DNA of 64,000 nucleotides from Streptomyces sp. NBC_01276 (GTDB lineage Bacteria > Actinomycetota > Actinomycetes > Streptomycetales > Streptomycetaceae). The stretch lies in NCBI RefSeq assembly GCF_041435355.1, contig NZ_CP108442.1:2356001-2420000 (forward strand). The letters are read 5' to 3'. Positions within the stretch are counted from its first letter, which is position 1. The number at the start of each line of letters is the position of its first letter. Position numbers and translations under genes: made by a program. Of the stretch, positions 1 through 8,309 are shown in pieces. The notes beneath the pieces were generated by a model. That model searched no databases, was not told the DNA's origin, and saw only the letters and a list, made by a program, of their open reading frames with translations.

Positions 1-1683
1 GGCGGGGCCGGGGTTGTGGAGCATGCCCCAGCCGGCGGCGCGGACCAGGACGTCGGCGTGCACCTGGGACGGGGGCAGCCCCTTGACCAGTTCCTGCGCC
101 CTGGCGATCTCCTCCCAGCCGTCGCCCCGGGCGAGGTTGGCCACCAGCCGGGAGCGCTCGGTCCAGAACCAGGCGGCCCGCAGCGGGTCGGAGCCGTCCT
201 CGTCGAGGATCCGCAGGGCGAGCTTGACGAGTTTCAGGGCGCGTTCGCGTTCGCCGCCGAACCGGGCGGCGACGGTGGCCTCGGCGAACAGGTCGAGGCG
301 CTGGAGCGGGGTGGTCTCCGGGTCGCAGCCGCAGGGCGGGTACACGTCGGTGTAGTCCGCGGGGCGCAGTTCCTCCCGGACCTCCTCGGGGGTGCTTTCC
401 CACAGTTCCATGGCTCGCTCCAGCAGGCTGAGCTGCTCGGAGTAGGCGTGCCGGCGGCGGGCGGTGACGGAGGCGGCGAGGACGGCGGGCAGGGCCTTGG
501 CCGGGCTGTTCGCCGCGTACCAGTAGTTGGCCAGCCGGATGACCCGCTCCTCGGCGCGCACCAGGCTCTCGTCGGCCTCCATGGCCTCGGCGTAGCGCCG
601 GTTGACGCGGGCGCGCTCGCCGGGGAGCAGGTCGTCGCTGACGGCCTCGCGGACGAGGGAGTGGCGGAAGCGGTAGCCGTCGCCGTCGGAGGTGGCGAGG
701 AGGATGTTGGCGCCGACGGCCGCCCGAAGGGCCTCGATCAGTTCGTCCTCGCCGAGCTGGACCACGGCGCGCAGCAGGGCGTACTCGACGGTGGAGCCGC
801 CCTCGGCGACGACGCGCACCACCCGCTGGGCGGCGTCGGGGAGGACTTCGACGCGGACGAGCAGCAGGTCGCGCAGGGATTCGGTGAGCCCGGTGCGGCA
901 GCCGCTCTCGCGGGAGGCGACGAGTTCCTCGACGAAGAAGGCGTTGCCGTCGGAGCGGTCGAAGACGGAGTCCACGAAGCTCTCTTCGGGCTGGGTGGCG
1001 AGGATCCCGGCGAGCTGGCGGCGGACCTCGGCCCGGTTGAAGCGGCGCAGTTCGATCCGCTGGACGGTGCGCAGCCGGTCGAGTTCGGCGAGGAGGGGGC
1101 GCAGCGGGTGGCGACGGTGGATGTCGTCGGCCCTGTAGGTGGCGACGAGGACGAGGCGGCCGCTGCCGAGGGTGCGCAGGAGGTAGGCGAGCAGGTGCCG
1201 GGTGGAGGTGTCGGCCCAGTGGAGGTCTTCGAGGACGAGGACGACGGTGCGGTGGGCGGCGAGGCGTTCCAGCATCCTGGCCGTCAGCTCGAAGAGCCGG
1301 GCGGTGCTCTCCTCGTCGTGCGGGCCGCGGGGGGTCTCGCCGAGTTCGGGGAGGATCCGGGCGAGTTCGTCCTCCTGGCCGGCGGCCGCGGCGGCGAGTT
1401 CGTCGGGCAGCTGGCGGAGCAGGGTGCGCAGGGCAGTCGAAAACGGGGCGAAGGGAAGTCCCTCCGCCCCGATCTCCACACAGCCTCCGACCGCCACCAC
1501 GGCTCCGCGGCGGGCGGCCTCACCGAGGAACTCCTCGGTCAGCCGGGTCTTGCCGACCCCGGCCTCTCCGCCGATGAGCAGGGCCTGCGGCTCCTGTTCG
1601 GCGGCGCGGGTCAGGGCGTCCACGAGTGCGGCCAGTTCGTCGGCTCGGCCGACGAACACCGGGCTGACGGATCTGGTTTCCAC
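1..1683 (-). CDS. LuxR-type AAA ATPase regulator, C-terminal part missing
   Basis: This reads as the N-terminal 561 codons of a large ATP-dependent transcriptional regulator (LuxR/MalT-like, STAND class) that runs off the left edge, so its DNA-binding end is not visible. An AAA_16-type domain carries Walker A GGEAGVGKT at about residues 38-46 and Walker B VVLVLEDLHWAD at about 147-158. The region after it is leucine- and alanine-rich and looks helical, as in TPR-like sensor domains. The GTG at 1683 gives a start METRSVSPVFVGRADEL, typical of the family; an in-frame GTG at 1746 is an alternative with a slightly better ribosome binding site. No ligand or target can be inferred. The small gene upstream on the same strand ends 92 bases before this start. 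Confidence 0.8.
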   Translation of the reverse strand, partial: METRSVSPVFVGRADELAALVDALTRAAEQEPQALLIGGEAGVGKTRLTEEFLGEAARRGAVVAVGGCVEIGAEGLPFAPFSTALRTLLRQLPDELAAAAAGQEDELARILPELGETPRGPHDEESTARLFELTARMLERLAAHRTVVLVLEDLHWADTSTRHLLAYLLRTLGSGRLVLVATYRADDIHRRHPLRPLLAELDRLRTVQRIELRRFNRAEVRRQLAGILATQPEESFVDSVFDRSDGNAFFVEELVASRESGCRTGLTESLRDLLLVRVEVLPDAAQRVVRVVAEGGSTVEYALLRAVVQLGEDELIEALRAAVGANILLATSDGDGYRFRHSLVREAVSDDLLPGERARVNRRYAEAMEADESLVRAEERVIRLANYWYAANSPAKALPAVLAASVTARRRHAYSEQLSLLERAMELWESTPEEVREELRPADYTDVYPPCGCDPETTPLQRLDLFAEATVAARFGGERERALKLVKLALRILDEDGSDPLRAAWFWTERSRLVANLARGDGWEEIARAQELVKGLPPSQVHADVLVRAAGWGMLHNPGPA

Positions 1684-1775
1684 ACCGCCGAGGATCGCAC
1701 AGAGGTGCGGGTCGGCGGCACTGCTTATCGCTGCGCTTCTGATCACGCGTCAGCTCACCTGTTCCGCGACGCTGT

Positions 1776-1940
1776 TTACGCGGCGCGGGTGAAGAGGCTG
1801 CGGTGTCCTCTCGCCGTCCTTTCGGATTCCTGGCCGCGAGAGGCGCGGTCGGCCTGCTTGGCCAGCTGGACCATCCGGAAGCGGTCGGCCTCGCGGATGA
1901 GGTCGGCGCGGCGGGCGGTGGCCATCTCGTACTCGAACAT
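1776..1940 (-). CDS. small charged protein of unknown function, 54 aa
   Basis: A 54-codon frame starts MFEYEMATARRADLIREA and ends SLFTRAA. It has a good ribosome binding site (GGGAG seven bases before the ATG) and strong third-position G/C. The protein is rich in Arg, Ala, Asp and Glu and is probably one amphipathic helix for residues 5-32, with no signal peptide or membrane segment. Similar short proteins with an early MATARRADLIREAD-like helix are, as I remember, common unannotated genes in Streptomyces. It lies just upstream of the AAA regulator and may be co-transcribed with it. Function unknown. Confidence 0.6.
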   Translation of the reverse strand: MFEYEMATARRADLIREADRFRMVQLAKQADRASRGQESERTARGHRSLFTRAA

Positions 1941-2129
1941 CTCGTACTCCCTTGTCGCGTTTCTCCGGCACCTCGTTCGGTGTGATCCAAGATTCGCTTC
2001 CCAGAGGGGTCCGCCGCATGGGGCTCATGCCGCATCTCTGCGGTGCGGGGGGCCTTAGTACCGGACCCAGGATCCCCGAAGGGACTTAGGTCCGGCCTGA
2101 GAGGGAGTGGAGCGGGCGTAAGGCGGTGC

Positions 2130-2777
2130 CTACTGGGCGGCCGTCGGGAGGGCCACGAGGAGGTCGAAGTACATGAGGCCGAACACCAGGACGCCGAGGA
2201 CGCCGAGGGCGACGGCGGCCCAGGAGACGGAGCGGACCCAGACCGGCAGCACCCGGCCGGGGGTGCCGAAGGCGGGGCGGGCGAGGACGAAGGCGGCGAG
2301 GAGGAGGGCGAGGGTGGACAGGACACCGTTGACGAGGGCGGTCATGTGCCAGGCGTCGCCGTACAGGGCGGCGATCTTCTCCTTGGCGGTGGTCGCGTTG
2401 ACCGACTCGATCTGGCCGATGAGCGTCTGGCGTTCGGCGATCACACGGGACACCCAGCTGCCGCTGAGGGCGACGAGCCCGAGGCCGGCGGCGACGATGG
2501 CGGAGGCCGCGGCGCCGACTCCGGAGCCGTGCCCGGCGTCCTCCCCGTCCTCCCGGTCCGCCCCGTCCTCGTCGAACTCCTCGTCCGCGTCCCCGGCGGC
2601 CTCGGCGCCGGCCGCGGTTCCGCCGTCGGCGGCGTCCCGTGCGGCGGACCCGGTGGTCGCGTCGGCGGGGGCGGCCTCGTCGGCCGCGGTGGTGGCGGCC
2701 GCGGTGTCCGGCGCCGCCTGCTCCTCGGCGGCGTCCGTCTCGGCGACGGTCGGGGCGAGGGTCTTCGTGGTGTCCAT
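2130..2777 (-). CDS. membrane protein with acidic, Ala-rich N-terminal tail
   Basis: A 215-residue protein. Residues 1 to about 90 are an unstructured Ala/Asp/Glu/Thr-rich tail (TAAATTAADEAAPADATTG and an ED-rich stretch). Three hydrophobic segments follow: AAASAIVAAGLGLVALSG, ALVNGVLSTLALLLAAFVLA and the C-terminal VSWAAVALGVLGVLVFGLMY. The start MDTTKTLAP at 2777 is preferred; an upstream in-frame start at 2825 would add 16 residues with less typical composition. The tail may be cytoplasmic and regulatory. I do not recognise the family and assign no function. It is the only gene between the small protein and the acetyltransferase on the same strand. Confidence 0.7.
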   Translation of the reverse strand: MDTTKTLAPTVAETDAAEEQAAPDTAAATTAADEAAPADATTGSAARDAADGGTAAGAEAAGDADEEFDEDGADREDGEDAGHGSGVGAAASAIVAAGLGLVALSGSWVSRVIAERQTLIGQIESVNATTAKEKIAALYGDAWHMTALVNGVLSTLALLLAAFVLARPAFGTPGRVLPVWVRSVSWAAVALGVLGVLVFGLMYFDLLVALPTAAQ

Positions 2778-2880
2778 GGCGGGCACCGTAGGCGGCGTTT
2801 CTGAGAGGTTCCTGAGAGGGCTCACGGCCCGGGGCGGCCGGCGGGCCGCGGGCCCGGTGAGACGCCCGCGGCCCCGGCGG

Positions 2881-3435
2881 CTACACGGCGGGGGTGTCGG
2901 TCCATTCGTGGGCCAGGAGCGACCAGACCTCGATGTCCTGGCGGACCCCGCGGTGGAGGTGGCTCTGCCGCATGACGCCCTCGCGGGTCATGCCGAGGCG
3001 CTCGGCGACCGCGATGCTCTTCTTGTTGCCGGAGGCGACGTGCCATTCCACGCGGTGCATGCCGCGCTCCCGCACGGCCCAGTCGATCAGGACCCGGCAG
3101 GCCTTGGTGACCAGGCCGCGGCCGGCCCCGGCGGGCTCCATCCAGCAGCCGACCTCGCAGTTGCCGGAGGCGGCGTCGAAGTTCGGGAAGAGGACCCCGC
3201 CGACGAGGGTGCCGTCCACGCGGATGCCGTACAGGCGGCGTCCGTCGGCGGCCGCGGACTCCGCGTTCGAGCCGAGCAGGCGGCGGGCGGATTCGAGGTC
3301 GGTGGCGCGGTCCGGGAAGCCGACGTACCGGCCGATGAACTCGCGGCCGCGGTCGATGTGGGCCAGGAACTCCTCGGCGTGCCAGATCTCCAGCGGGAAC
3401 AGCTGGGCGTCGTCGGCGAGGTCTATCGCGAACAT
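2881..3435 (-). CDS. GNAT acetyltransferase, RimJ/RimL type
   Basis: A 184-residue GCN5-related N-acetyltransferase of the RimJ/RimL (ribosomal-protein N-terminal acetyltransferase) subgroup. The fold order is visible: N-terminal substrate-binding part (LEIWHAEEFLAHIDRG), central strand GTLVGGVLFPNF, the pattern GCWMEPAGAGRGLVTKACR, which holds the acetyl-CoA pyrophosphate loop (the G-x-G/A part is GAGRGL), and the C-terminal VEWHVASGNKKSIAVAERLGM motif typical of the family. The acceptor substrate is unknown. The gene ends an apparent two-gene transcription unit with the MMPL exporter, whose stop lies 27 bases upstream of this start, so it could modify something linked to that exporter. Confidence 0.88.
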   Translation of the reverse strand: MFAIDLADDAQLFPLEIWHAEEFLAHIDRGREFIGRYVGFPDRATDLESARRLLGSNAESAAADGRRLYGIRVDGTLVGGVLFPNFDAASGNCEVGCWMEPAGAGRGLVTKACRVLIDWAVRERGMHRVEWHVASGNKKSIAVAERLGMTREGVMRQSHLHRGVRQDIEVWSLLAHEWTDTPAV

Positions 3436-3462
3436 GCGTGCTTCCTTGCGGCTCGTAACCGG

Positions 3463-5694
3463 TCAGCGGGAAAGGGGGGCCGAGGGCGCGTGGTCCGCGT
3501 TCGGCCGCTGCGTCGGAAGTGTCGCACGGGGGCGGCACTCCGGGGGTTCGATGCTGATGCGGGGCAGCCGGCGGTCCAGCCAGCGGGGTATCCACCAGTT
3601 CGCCCCGCCGAGCAGGTGCATGAGGGCGGGGACGAGCAGGGTGCGCAGGACGAAGGCGTCCAGCGCGACGGCGGCGGCGAGGGCGATGCCGAACATCGCG
3701 ATGAGGCGGTCGCCGCTGAGCACGAACGCGAGGAAGACGGAGATCATGATGACGGCCGCGGAGTTGATCACCCGGCTGGTCTCGGCGAGTCCCACCCGGA
3801 CGGCCCGCCGGTTGTCACCGGTCTCCAGCCATTCCTCGTACATCCGGCTGACCAGGAACACCTGGTAGTCCATGGAGAGCCCGAACAGCACGGAGACCAT
3901 GATCACCGGGAGGAAGGGCTCGATCGGGCCGGCGCTGCCGAGGCCCAGCAGCTCGCTCCCCCAGCCCCATTGGAAGATCACGACGACCACGCCGAAGGAC
4001 GAGGCGACGGCCGCGACGTTCATGGCGGCCGCCTTGAGCGGGATGCCGAGGGAGCGGAAGGCCAGCAACAGGAGCAGGCAGCCCAGGGTGATGACCACCC
4101 CGACGAAGAGGGGCAGCTTGCCGACGATCACCCCGGCGAAGTCGTCGTAGCCGGCCGTCACGCCGCCGACGTGGGCCTCCATGGTGCTGCCCCGCCCGGC
4201 GCGCGGGATGACGTCGCGGCGCAGGGTGTCGACCAGCTCGCTCGTGGCCCGGGACTGCGGCGCGGACCGCGGTACGACCGTGAGGACGGCGGTGTCTCCG
4301 CTGCGGTTGAAGACGGCGGGACCGGCGGAGGCGACGTTCCCGGTGGTACGCAGGGCCTCGGTCAGCCGGTCGACGGCGACGTGGTCGCCGGCCCCGTCGA
4401 GGCGGGCGACGATCGCGAGCGGGCCGTTCGTGCCGGGCCCGAACCCCTCGGCCAGCAGGTCGTACGCCTTGCGGGTGGTGGATCCGGCCGGATTGTTGCC
4501 CTGGTCGGAGGTGCCGAGGTGGAGCGAGAGGGTGGGCAGTGCCAGCACCAGCATGACCAGCGTGGCGAGCAGGCCGAGCGGCTTGGGGTGGCGCTCCACG
4601 AAGGCGGACCAGCGGGCTGCGAATCCGGTGGGCGACTCCGGGCGGGGGCCCTCGGCGGCGAGTTTGCGGCGTTCGCGGCGCGAGAGGGCCCGGGGGCCTA
4701 TGTACGAGAGGAGGGCGGGCAGCAGGGTGACGGAGGCCGCCACCGTGAGGACCACGGTGAGGGAGGCGGCCAGCGCGACGCCGTCGAGGAAGTCCAGCCG
4801 CAGCACCAGCATGCCGAGCAGGGCTATGCAGACGGTGGCCCCGGCGAAGACGACGGCCCGGCCCGTGGTGGCGACGGCGTTCTCGGCGGCCTCGGCGACG
4901 GTGAGCCCGCGGGTCAGCCCCTTGCGGTGCCGCGTGACGATGAACAGGGCGTAGTCGATGCCCACACCGAGGCCGACGAGCGTGCCCAGCATCGGCGCGA
5001 AGTCGGCGACGGGCATGGCGTGCCCGAGGAGGGTGATTGCGAAGTAGGCGCTGCCGACGCTCACCAGGGCGGTCGCGATGGGCAGCAGGCTCGCGGCGAG
5101 GGAGCCGAAGGCGAGGAAGAGGACCACGGCGGCGATGACGACGCCGATGACCTCGGCGAGGTGGGCGCTGGGCGCCTCGGTCAGCCCTATCGCGCGGCCG
5201 CCGAGTTCGACCTGGAGTCCGTCGGCCCGGGTGGCCGGGTCGCGGACCGTGTCCACGACCGCCTTGGCCTGGGAGCGGGGTACGGAGTCGGCCGGCCGGT
5301 CGAAGGTGACGACGGCGTAGGCGGTGCGGCCGTCGGGGCTGATCTGCGCGGCGCCGGCGGGGCCCGGCCCGTAGGGCCCGACGACCGATCCGACGCCGGG
5401 CAGGGCGGCGACGGCGTCCAGGGCCCGGGTCATGCGCCGTTCGACGTCCGGGGTCCGCGCGTTCTGGTGGTCCGGGGTCCGCCACACGATGGTGTCGGTG
5501 TCACCGCCCTGACCGTGGAAACCCTCCCGCAGGAGGGCGTTCGCCTTCGCCGACTCCGTGCCGGGAACCTCGTAGTCGTTGGAGAACGCGGTTCCGGCCG
5601 CGCCGGCCGCGGCGGCGGTGGCGCCGAGGGCGAGCAGCCAGATCAGGACGGTGACCAGTCGGTGCCGCATGCACCACCGTGCGATTGCTGCCAA
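3463..5694 (-). CDS. MMPL-family transporter
   Basis: A 743-residue RND/MMPL-type integral membrane exporter. It shows the family layout twice: one N-terminal helix, a large extracytoplasmic loop (from about residue 45, with VGPYGPGPAGAAQISPDG), then a bundle of helices, and the same again. The conserved pattern GLGVGIDYALFIVTRHR closes the first half and LFGLSMDYQVFLVSRMYEEW the second; the Asp-Tyr pairs are the proton-relay positions. Such proteins export lipids or toxic small molecules. The start is a TTG with GGGAG eight bases before it; an in-frame ATG eight codons on is the alternative. No MarR or TetR regulator is adjacent. A short direct repeat (AACTCGTG twice) lies upstream at about 5750-5768. 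Confidence 0.9.
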   Translation of the reverse strand: MAAIARWCMRHRLVTVLIWLLALGATAAAAGAAGTAFSNDYEVPGTESAKANALLREGFHGQGGDTDTIVWRTPDHQNARTPDVERRMTRALDAVAALPGVGSVVGPYGPGPAGAAQISPDGRTAYAVVTFDRPADSVPRSQAKAVVDTVRDPATRADGLQVELGGRAIGLTEAPSAHLAEVIGVVIAAVVLFLAFGSLAASLLPIATALVSVGSAYFAITLLGHAMPVADFAPMLGTLVGLGVGIDYALFIVTRHRKGLTRGLTVAEAAENAVATTGRAVVFAGATVCIALLGMLVLRLDFLDGVALAASLTVVLTVAASVTLLPALLSYIGPRALSRRERRKLAAEGPRPESPTGFAARWSAFVERHPKPLGLLATLVMLVLALPTLSLHLGTSDQGNNPAGSTTRKAYDLLAEGFGPGTNGPLAIVARLDGAGDHVAVDRLTEALRTTGNVASAGPAVFNRSGDTAVLTVVPRSAPQSRATSELVDTLRRDVIPRAGRGSTMEAHVGGVTAGYDDFAGVIVGKLPLFVGVVITLGCLLLLLAFRSLGIPLKAAAMNVAAVASSFGVVVVIFQWGWGSELLGLGSAGPIEPFLPVIMVSVLFGLSMDYQVFLVSRMYEEWLETGDNRRAVRVGLAETSRVINSAAVIMISVFLAFVLSGDRLIAMFGIALAAAVALDAFVLRTLLVPALMHLLGGANWWIPRWLDRRLPRISIEPPECRPRATLPTQRPNADHAPSAPLSR

Positions 5695-5888
5695 CGGACG
5701 TGCTCCCTGGTGGTTCGGATCTTCAGCGGGAGGCGGCCCGACGCAAAGAACTCGTGAACTCGTGAACTGCTGGATTTGTGAAAAGGCGGGGTGGTCTACA
5801 CCTCAAAACGCCACGATCTCAGCGTTCGGTGATCCTTGGCGCATTTCGTGTGCATCGTCACAGGCCCGCGCGGGTGCGGGGCTCCCGG

Positions 5889-6281
5889 TCAGGGGGCGGG
5901 CGGGACGGAAGGCGGGTCGGCGCGGTAGCCGGGGACCGAGGGCCAGCGCACGGTGAGGACCACCGCGTCCTCCTCGGCGTACCAGGAGTGGTCGACCCCG
6001 CGCCCCCAGACCACGTAGTCCCCCTGCTCGGCGAGGACCACGGTCCGGCCGGGGAACTCCAGCCGGAACCGGCCGCTGATGAGGACCTGGAGCGCGGTGC
6101 GGTGTTCACCGGTGACCCACCGGGCGCGTTCCTCGCCCTTGGGGTGGACGCCCCACTTGATCTCGACGTCCTCGCTGTGGCGGGGGTCGCCGGGCTCCTT
6201 GAAGTGACCGAGCAGCCAGCCCCGGTCGGCGGCGGCGTCGGGCGCGGCCTTGCCGGTGTAGATCACGGATTCGTCGTTCAC
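5889..6281 (-). CDS. cupin-domain protein
   Basis: A 130-residue single-domain cupin. The first half contains the strand HRTALQVLISGRFRLEFPGR followed by VVLAEQGDYVVWGRGVDHSW, which fits the small beta-barrel with a metal- or ligand-binding His near the second motif. The N-terminus carries a conserved-looking segment with WLLGHFKEPGDPRHSEDVEIKWG, seen in signal-type cupins of actinobacteria. No enzyme activity can be assigned. It is a single gene on the minus strand, divergent from the acetyltransferase starting at 6336, with only 54 bases between the two starts. Confidence 0.75.
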   Translation of the reverse strand: MNDESVIYTGKAAPDAAADRGWLLGHFKEPGDPRHSEDVEIKWGVHPKGEERARWVTGEHRTALQVLISGRFRLEFPGRTVVLAEQGDYVVWGRGVDHSWYAEEDAVVLTVRWPSVPGYRADPPSVPPAP

Positions 6282-6335
6282 GGGCCGAGGCTATTGCAGT
6301 TGTGGAAGCGGGCCGACAGCTGGTGAGCTGGCCCG

Positions 6336-7145
6336 ATGACGATGGATCAGGACGAACTGCTGAAGGTGCGCGACCGGTACGACGCGCAGATGCGGCGCGA
6401 CGCCGTGCCCGACGCCGCGAACGCGCGGGTGGAACGGGTGGGGGCGGTCGTCCGGCAGACCGTGCCGGGGCTCGGCTGGAACGGCGTGCTGTGGTCGGAC
6501 CTCGACGCGGACACGGCGGACGCGGAGATCGCGGCGCAGGTGGCGCACTTCGGGGCGCACGCCGACGCCGGGGGCGACGAGGAGTTCGAGTGGAAGCTCT
6601 ACTCCCACGACCGGCCCGCCGACCTCGGGGACCGGCTGCGGGCGGCGGGCTTCGTGCCGGAACCGCCGGAGACCCTGCTGGTGGGCCGGTCCGATGAGCT
6701 CGCCGCGCTGTCGGCGGAGCCGCCGGAGGGGATCACCCTGCGGGTGGTCACGGACGAGGCCGGGGTGGACCTGATGATGGAGGTCCACCGGCGGGCCTTC
6801 GGCAGGGAGCGGCCGCGGATCCGGGAGGGGATGCTGAGTCTGCTGCGGGACGAGCCGGACACGATCGAGGCCGTCCTCGCGATGGCCGGAGACGTTCCGG
6901 TCAGCGCGGCCCGCATGGAGATGCGGCCCGGCTGCTCCTTCGCCGGCCTGTGGGGCGGCGGGACCGACCCGCAGTGGCGCGGGCGGGGCATCTACCGCCT
7001 GCTGGTGGCCCACCGGGCCCGCGTCGCGGCGGCCCGCGGCATCCCGTACCTCCAGGTGGACGCCTCGGAGGACAGCCGCCCGATCCTGGAGCGGCTGGGC
7101 TTCGGGGTCCTGGGCGTGACGACCCCGTACATCCGGCGGCGCTGA
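6336..7145 (+). CDS. GNAT family N-acetyltransferase
   Basis: A 269-residue protein whose C-terminal half is a GNAT domain. The segment LWGGGTDPQWRGRGIYRLLV contains the acetyl-CoA loop (Q/R-x-x-G-x-G/A: QWRGRGI), followed by AARGIPYLQVDASEDSRPIL and the terminal LGFGVLGVTTPYI, both family signatures. Residues 1 to about 130 form an N-terminal extension with an acidic stretch (LDADTADAEIAAQVAHFG). The substrate is unknown. The start at 6336 has a weak GGTGAG upstream; a second ATG lies two codons further on. Divergent from the cupin gene. Confidence 0.85.
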   Translation: MTMDQDELLKVRDRYDAQMRRDAVPDAANARVERVGAVVRQTVPGLGWNGVLWSDLDADTADAEIAAQVAHFGAHADAGGDEEFEWKLYSHDRPADLGDRLRAAGFVPEPPETLLVGRSDELAALSAEPPEGITLRVVTDEAGVDLMMEVHRRAFGRERPRIREGMLSLLRDEPDTIEAVLAMAGDVPVSAARMEMRPGCSFAGLWGGGTDPQWRGRGIYRLLVAHRARVAAARGIPYLQVDASEDSRPILERLGFGVLGVTTPYIRRR

Positions 7146-7274
7146 CGGGGGACCGGGGTGGCGGTGGGGACCCGTCGCGGAGGTCCCGGACCGTCCCGGC
7201 CGGGGCCCACGACGGACGGACCCCCGTGGCCGGAACTCGCCCCCCGGTGGGGCCGAGGGGGGAGGATCGGGCGC

Positions 7275-7775
7275 ATGGAACGCATAGGACCTCCCCTGAC
7301 CGGGAACGAACGCGAGACGCTGCGCGCGTACCTCGACTTCCACCGGGCCACCCTCGCCTGGAAGTGCGAGGGCCTCACCGACGAGGAGCTGCGCCGCCCG
7401 GCCTCACCGCCGTCCACCCTGTCGCTGCTCGGTCTCGTCCGGCACATGGCGGAGGTGGAGCGCCAGTGGTTCCGCCGCACGATCGGCGGGGCGGTCGTCC
7501 CGCACCTGTGGTCCGAGGAGCACGACTTCCAGGCCGCCTACGACGCCTCCGGCGCGACCCGCGCCGAGGCGTTCGCCGCGTGGGAGGCGGAGGTCGAGCA
7601 CTCCCGCGCCGTCGAGGCCGCCGCAGCGTCCCTGGAGGTGACGGCGCACGTCCCGAAGTGGGAGGCGGACGCCTCGCTCCGGCTGGTGATGCTGCACATG
7701 ATCCACGAGTACGCCCGCCACAACGGCCACGCGGACTTCCTCCGCGAGGCCATCGACGGCACCGTCGGGGCGTGA
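7275..7775 (+). CDS. DinB-like (DUF664) metal-binding protein
   Basis: A 166-residue four-helix protein of the DinB/DUF664 family. The start MERIGPPLTGNERETLRAYL was chosen because family members begin directly with this helix; an upstream in-frame start would add 39 Gly/Pro-rich residues. The likely metal-binding histidines are in LVRHMAEVERQWF and in MIHEYARHNGHADFLREAID near the C-terminus, the usual His triad of the fold. Many members are thiol-dependent transferases using mycothiol (maleylpyruvate isomerase-like). The gene follows the acetyltransferase after 129 bases, with no obvious terminator between them. Confidence 0.85.
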   Translation: MERIGPPLTGNERETLRAYLDFHRATLAWKCEGLTDEELRRPASPPSTLSLLGLVRHMAEVERQWFRRTIGGAVVPHLWSEEHDFQAAYDASGATRAEAFAAWEAEVEHSRAVEAAAASLEVTAHVPKWEADASLRLVMLHMIHEYARHNGHADFLREAIDGTVGA

Positions 7776-7809
7776 ACACCCGGGGCACGGGCGCTCGGGG
7801 CGCGGGCGC

Positions 7810-8263
7810 TCAGGCCGGACGCCGGTAGCCCCGTCCGCGCACGCACCGCTTCGGCAGGGCGAGCTTCCTGCGCGGGTACGCCGTCAGGGCGCGGGGGGTG
7901 GCGGTGTCGCGGGCCGGCCAGACGTACGCCGGCGCCGGGTCCGAACCGAGCAGCTCCGGCAGCCCGGCCCGGACCCGGTCGGCCAGGGCCGTGCCGGCGC
8001 GCGGCACCCGCCGGACGTCGCGCGGGGCCTCGCCGGCCCGTACGGGCGGCTCCGCGTCCGAACCGGGCGCGGCCCCACATCGTGGGGCGTGCGGAGCCCC
8101 CGACAGCCGCCGGTGGGCCGCCGTCGGTGACGTGGACCCGGCGGACGCGCTCGGTGGCCTCCTCCGCCCCGGTCACCGTGAACGTGAAGTCCTCGCCCCT
8201 CATGAGCTTGAGGACCACGCCCTCCCAGCCCTCACCCACCGCCGCGTCCGCCCCTTCCCCCAC
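7810..8263 (-). pseudogene. decayed siderophore-interacting protein (ferric-siderophore reductase) gene
   Basis: The 5' end encodes about 50 residues ending KLMRGEDFTFTVTGAEEATE and RVHVTDGG, the usual N-terminus of the FAD-binding SIP family. The 3' end, in another frame, encodes AYVWPARDTATPRALTAYP and ends GRGYRRPA, which matches the C-terminus of the same family (normally YVWVA-DTATTRAL ... VHALGYWRA). Between them only about 75 codons remain and the frame shifts; a complete SIP has about 250-280 residues, so the flavin and NAD(P)H domains are mostly gone. This is a gene in decay by internal deletion. It faces away from the acylase gene across a shared iron box. Confidence 0.7.
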
Positions 8264-8273
8264 ACCCTTATAG

Positions 8274-8292
8274 TTAGGGCAGCCTAACCTAA
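8274..8292. promoter_or_regulatory. iron box (DmdR/IdeR-type operator)
   Basis: The 19-base element TTAGGGCAGCCTAACCTAA closely matches the actinobacterial iron-box consensus TTAGGTTAGGCTCACCTAA recognised by DmdR1/IdeR. It lies 11 bases before the broken SIP gene and 18 bases before the acylase start, so it should repress both directions when iron is plentiful. Confidence 0.85.
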
Positions 8293-8309
8293 GACTCTGG
8301 GGGAAGAGT

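Noticed and set aside
16-2058. A 680-codon open + strand frame rich in Gly, Ala, Val and Glu
   Set aside because: It lies opposite the AAA regulator, whose minus-strand frame carries intact Walker motifs. Long antisense frames are expected in very G+C-rich DNA.
2173-5757. A 1194-codon open + strand frame
   Set aside because: It runs antisense through three recognisable minus-strand genes and encodes low-complexity Arg/Gly/Glu sequence without domain motifs.
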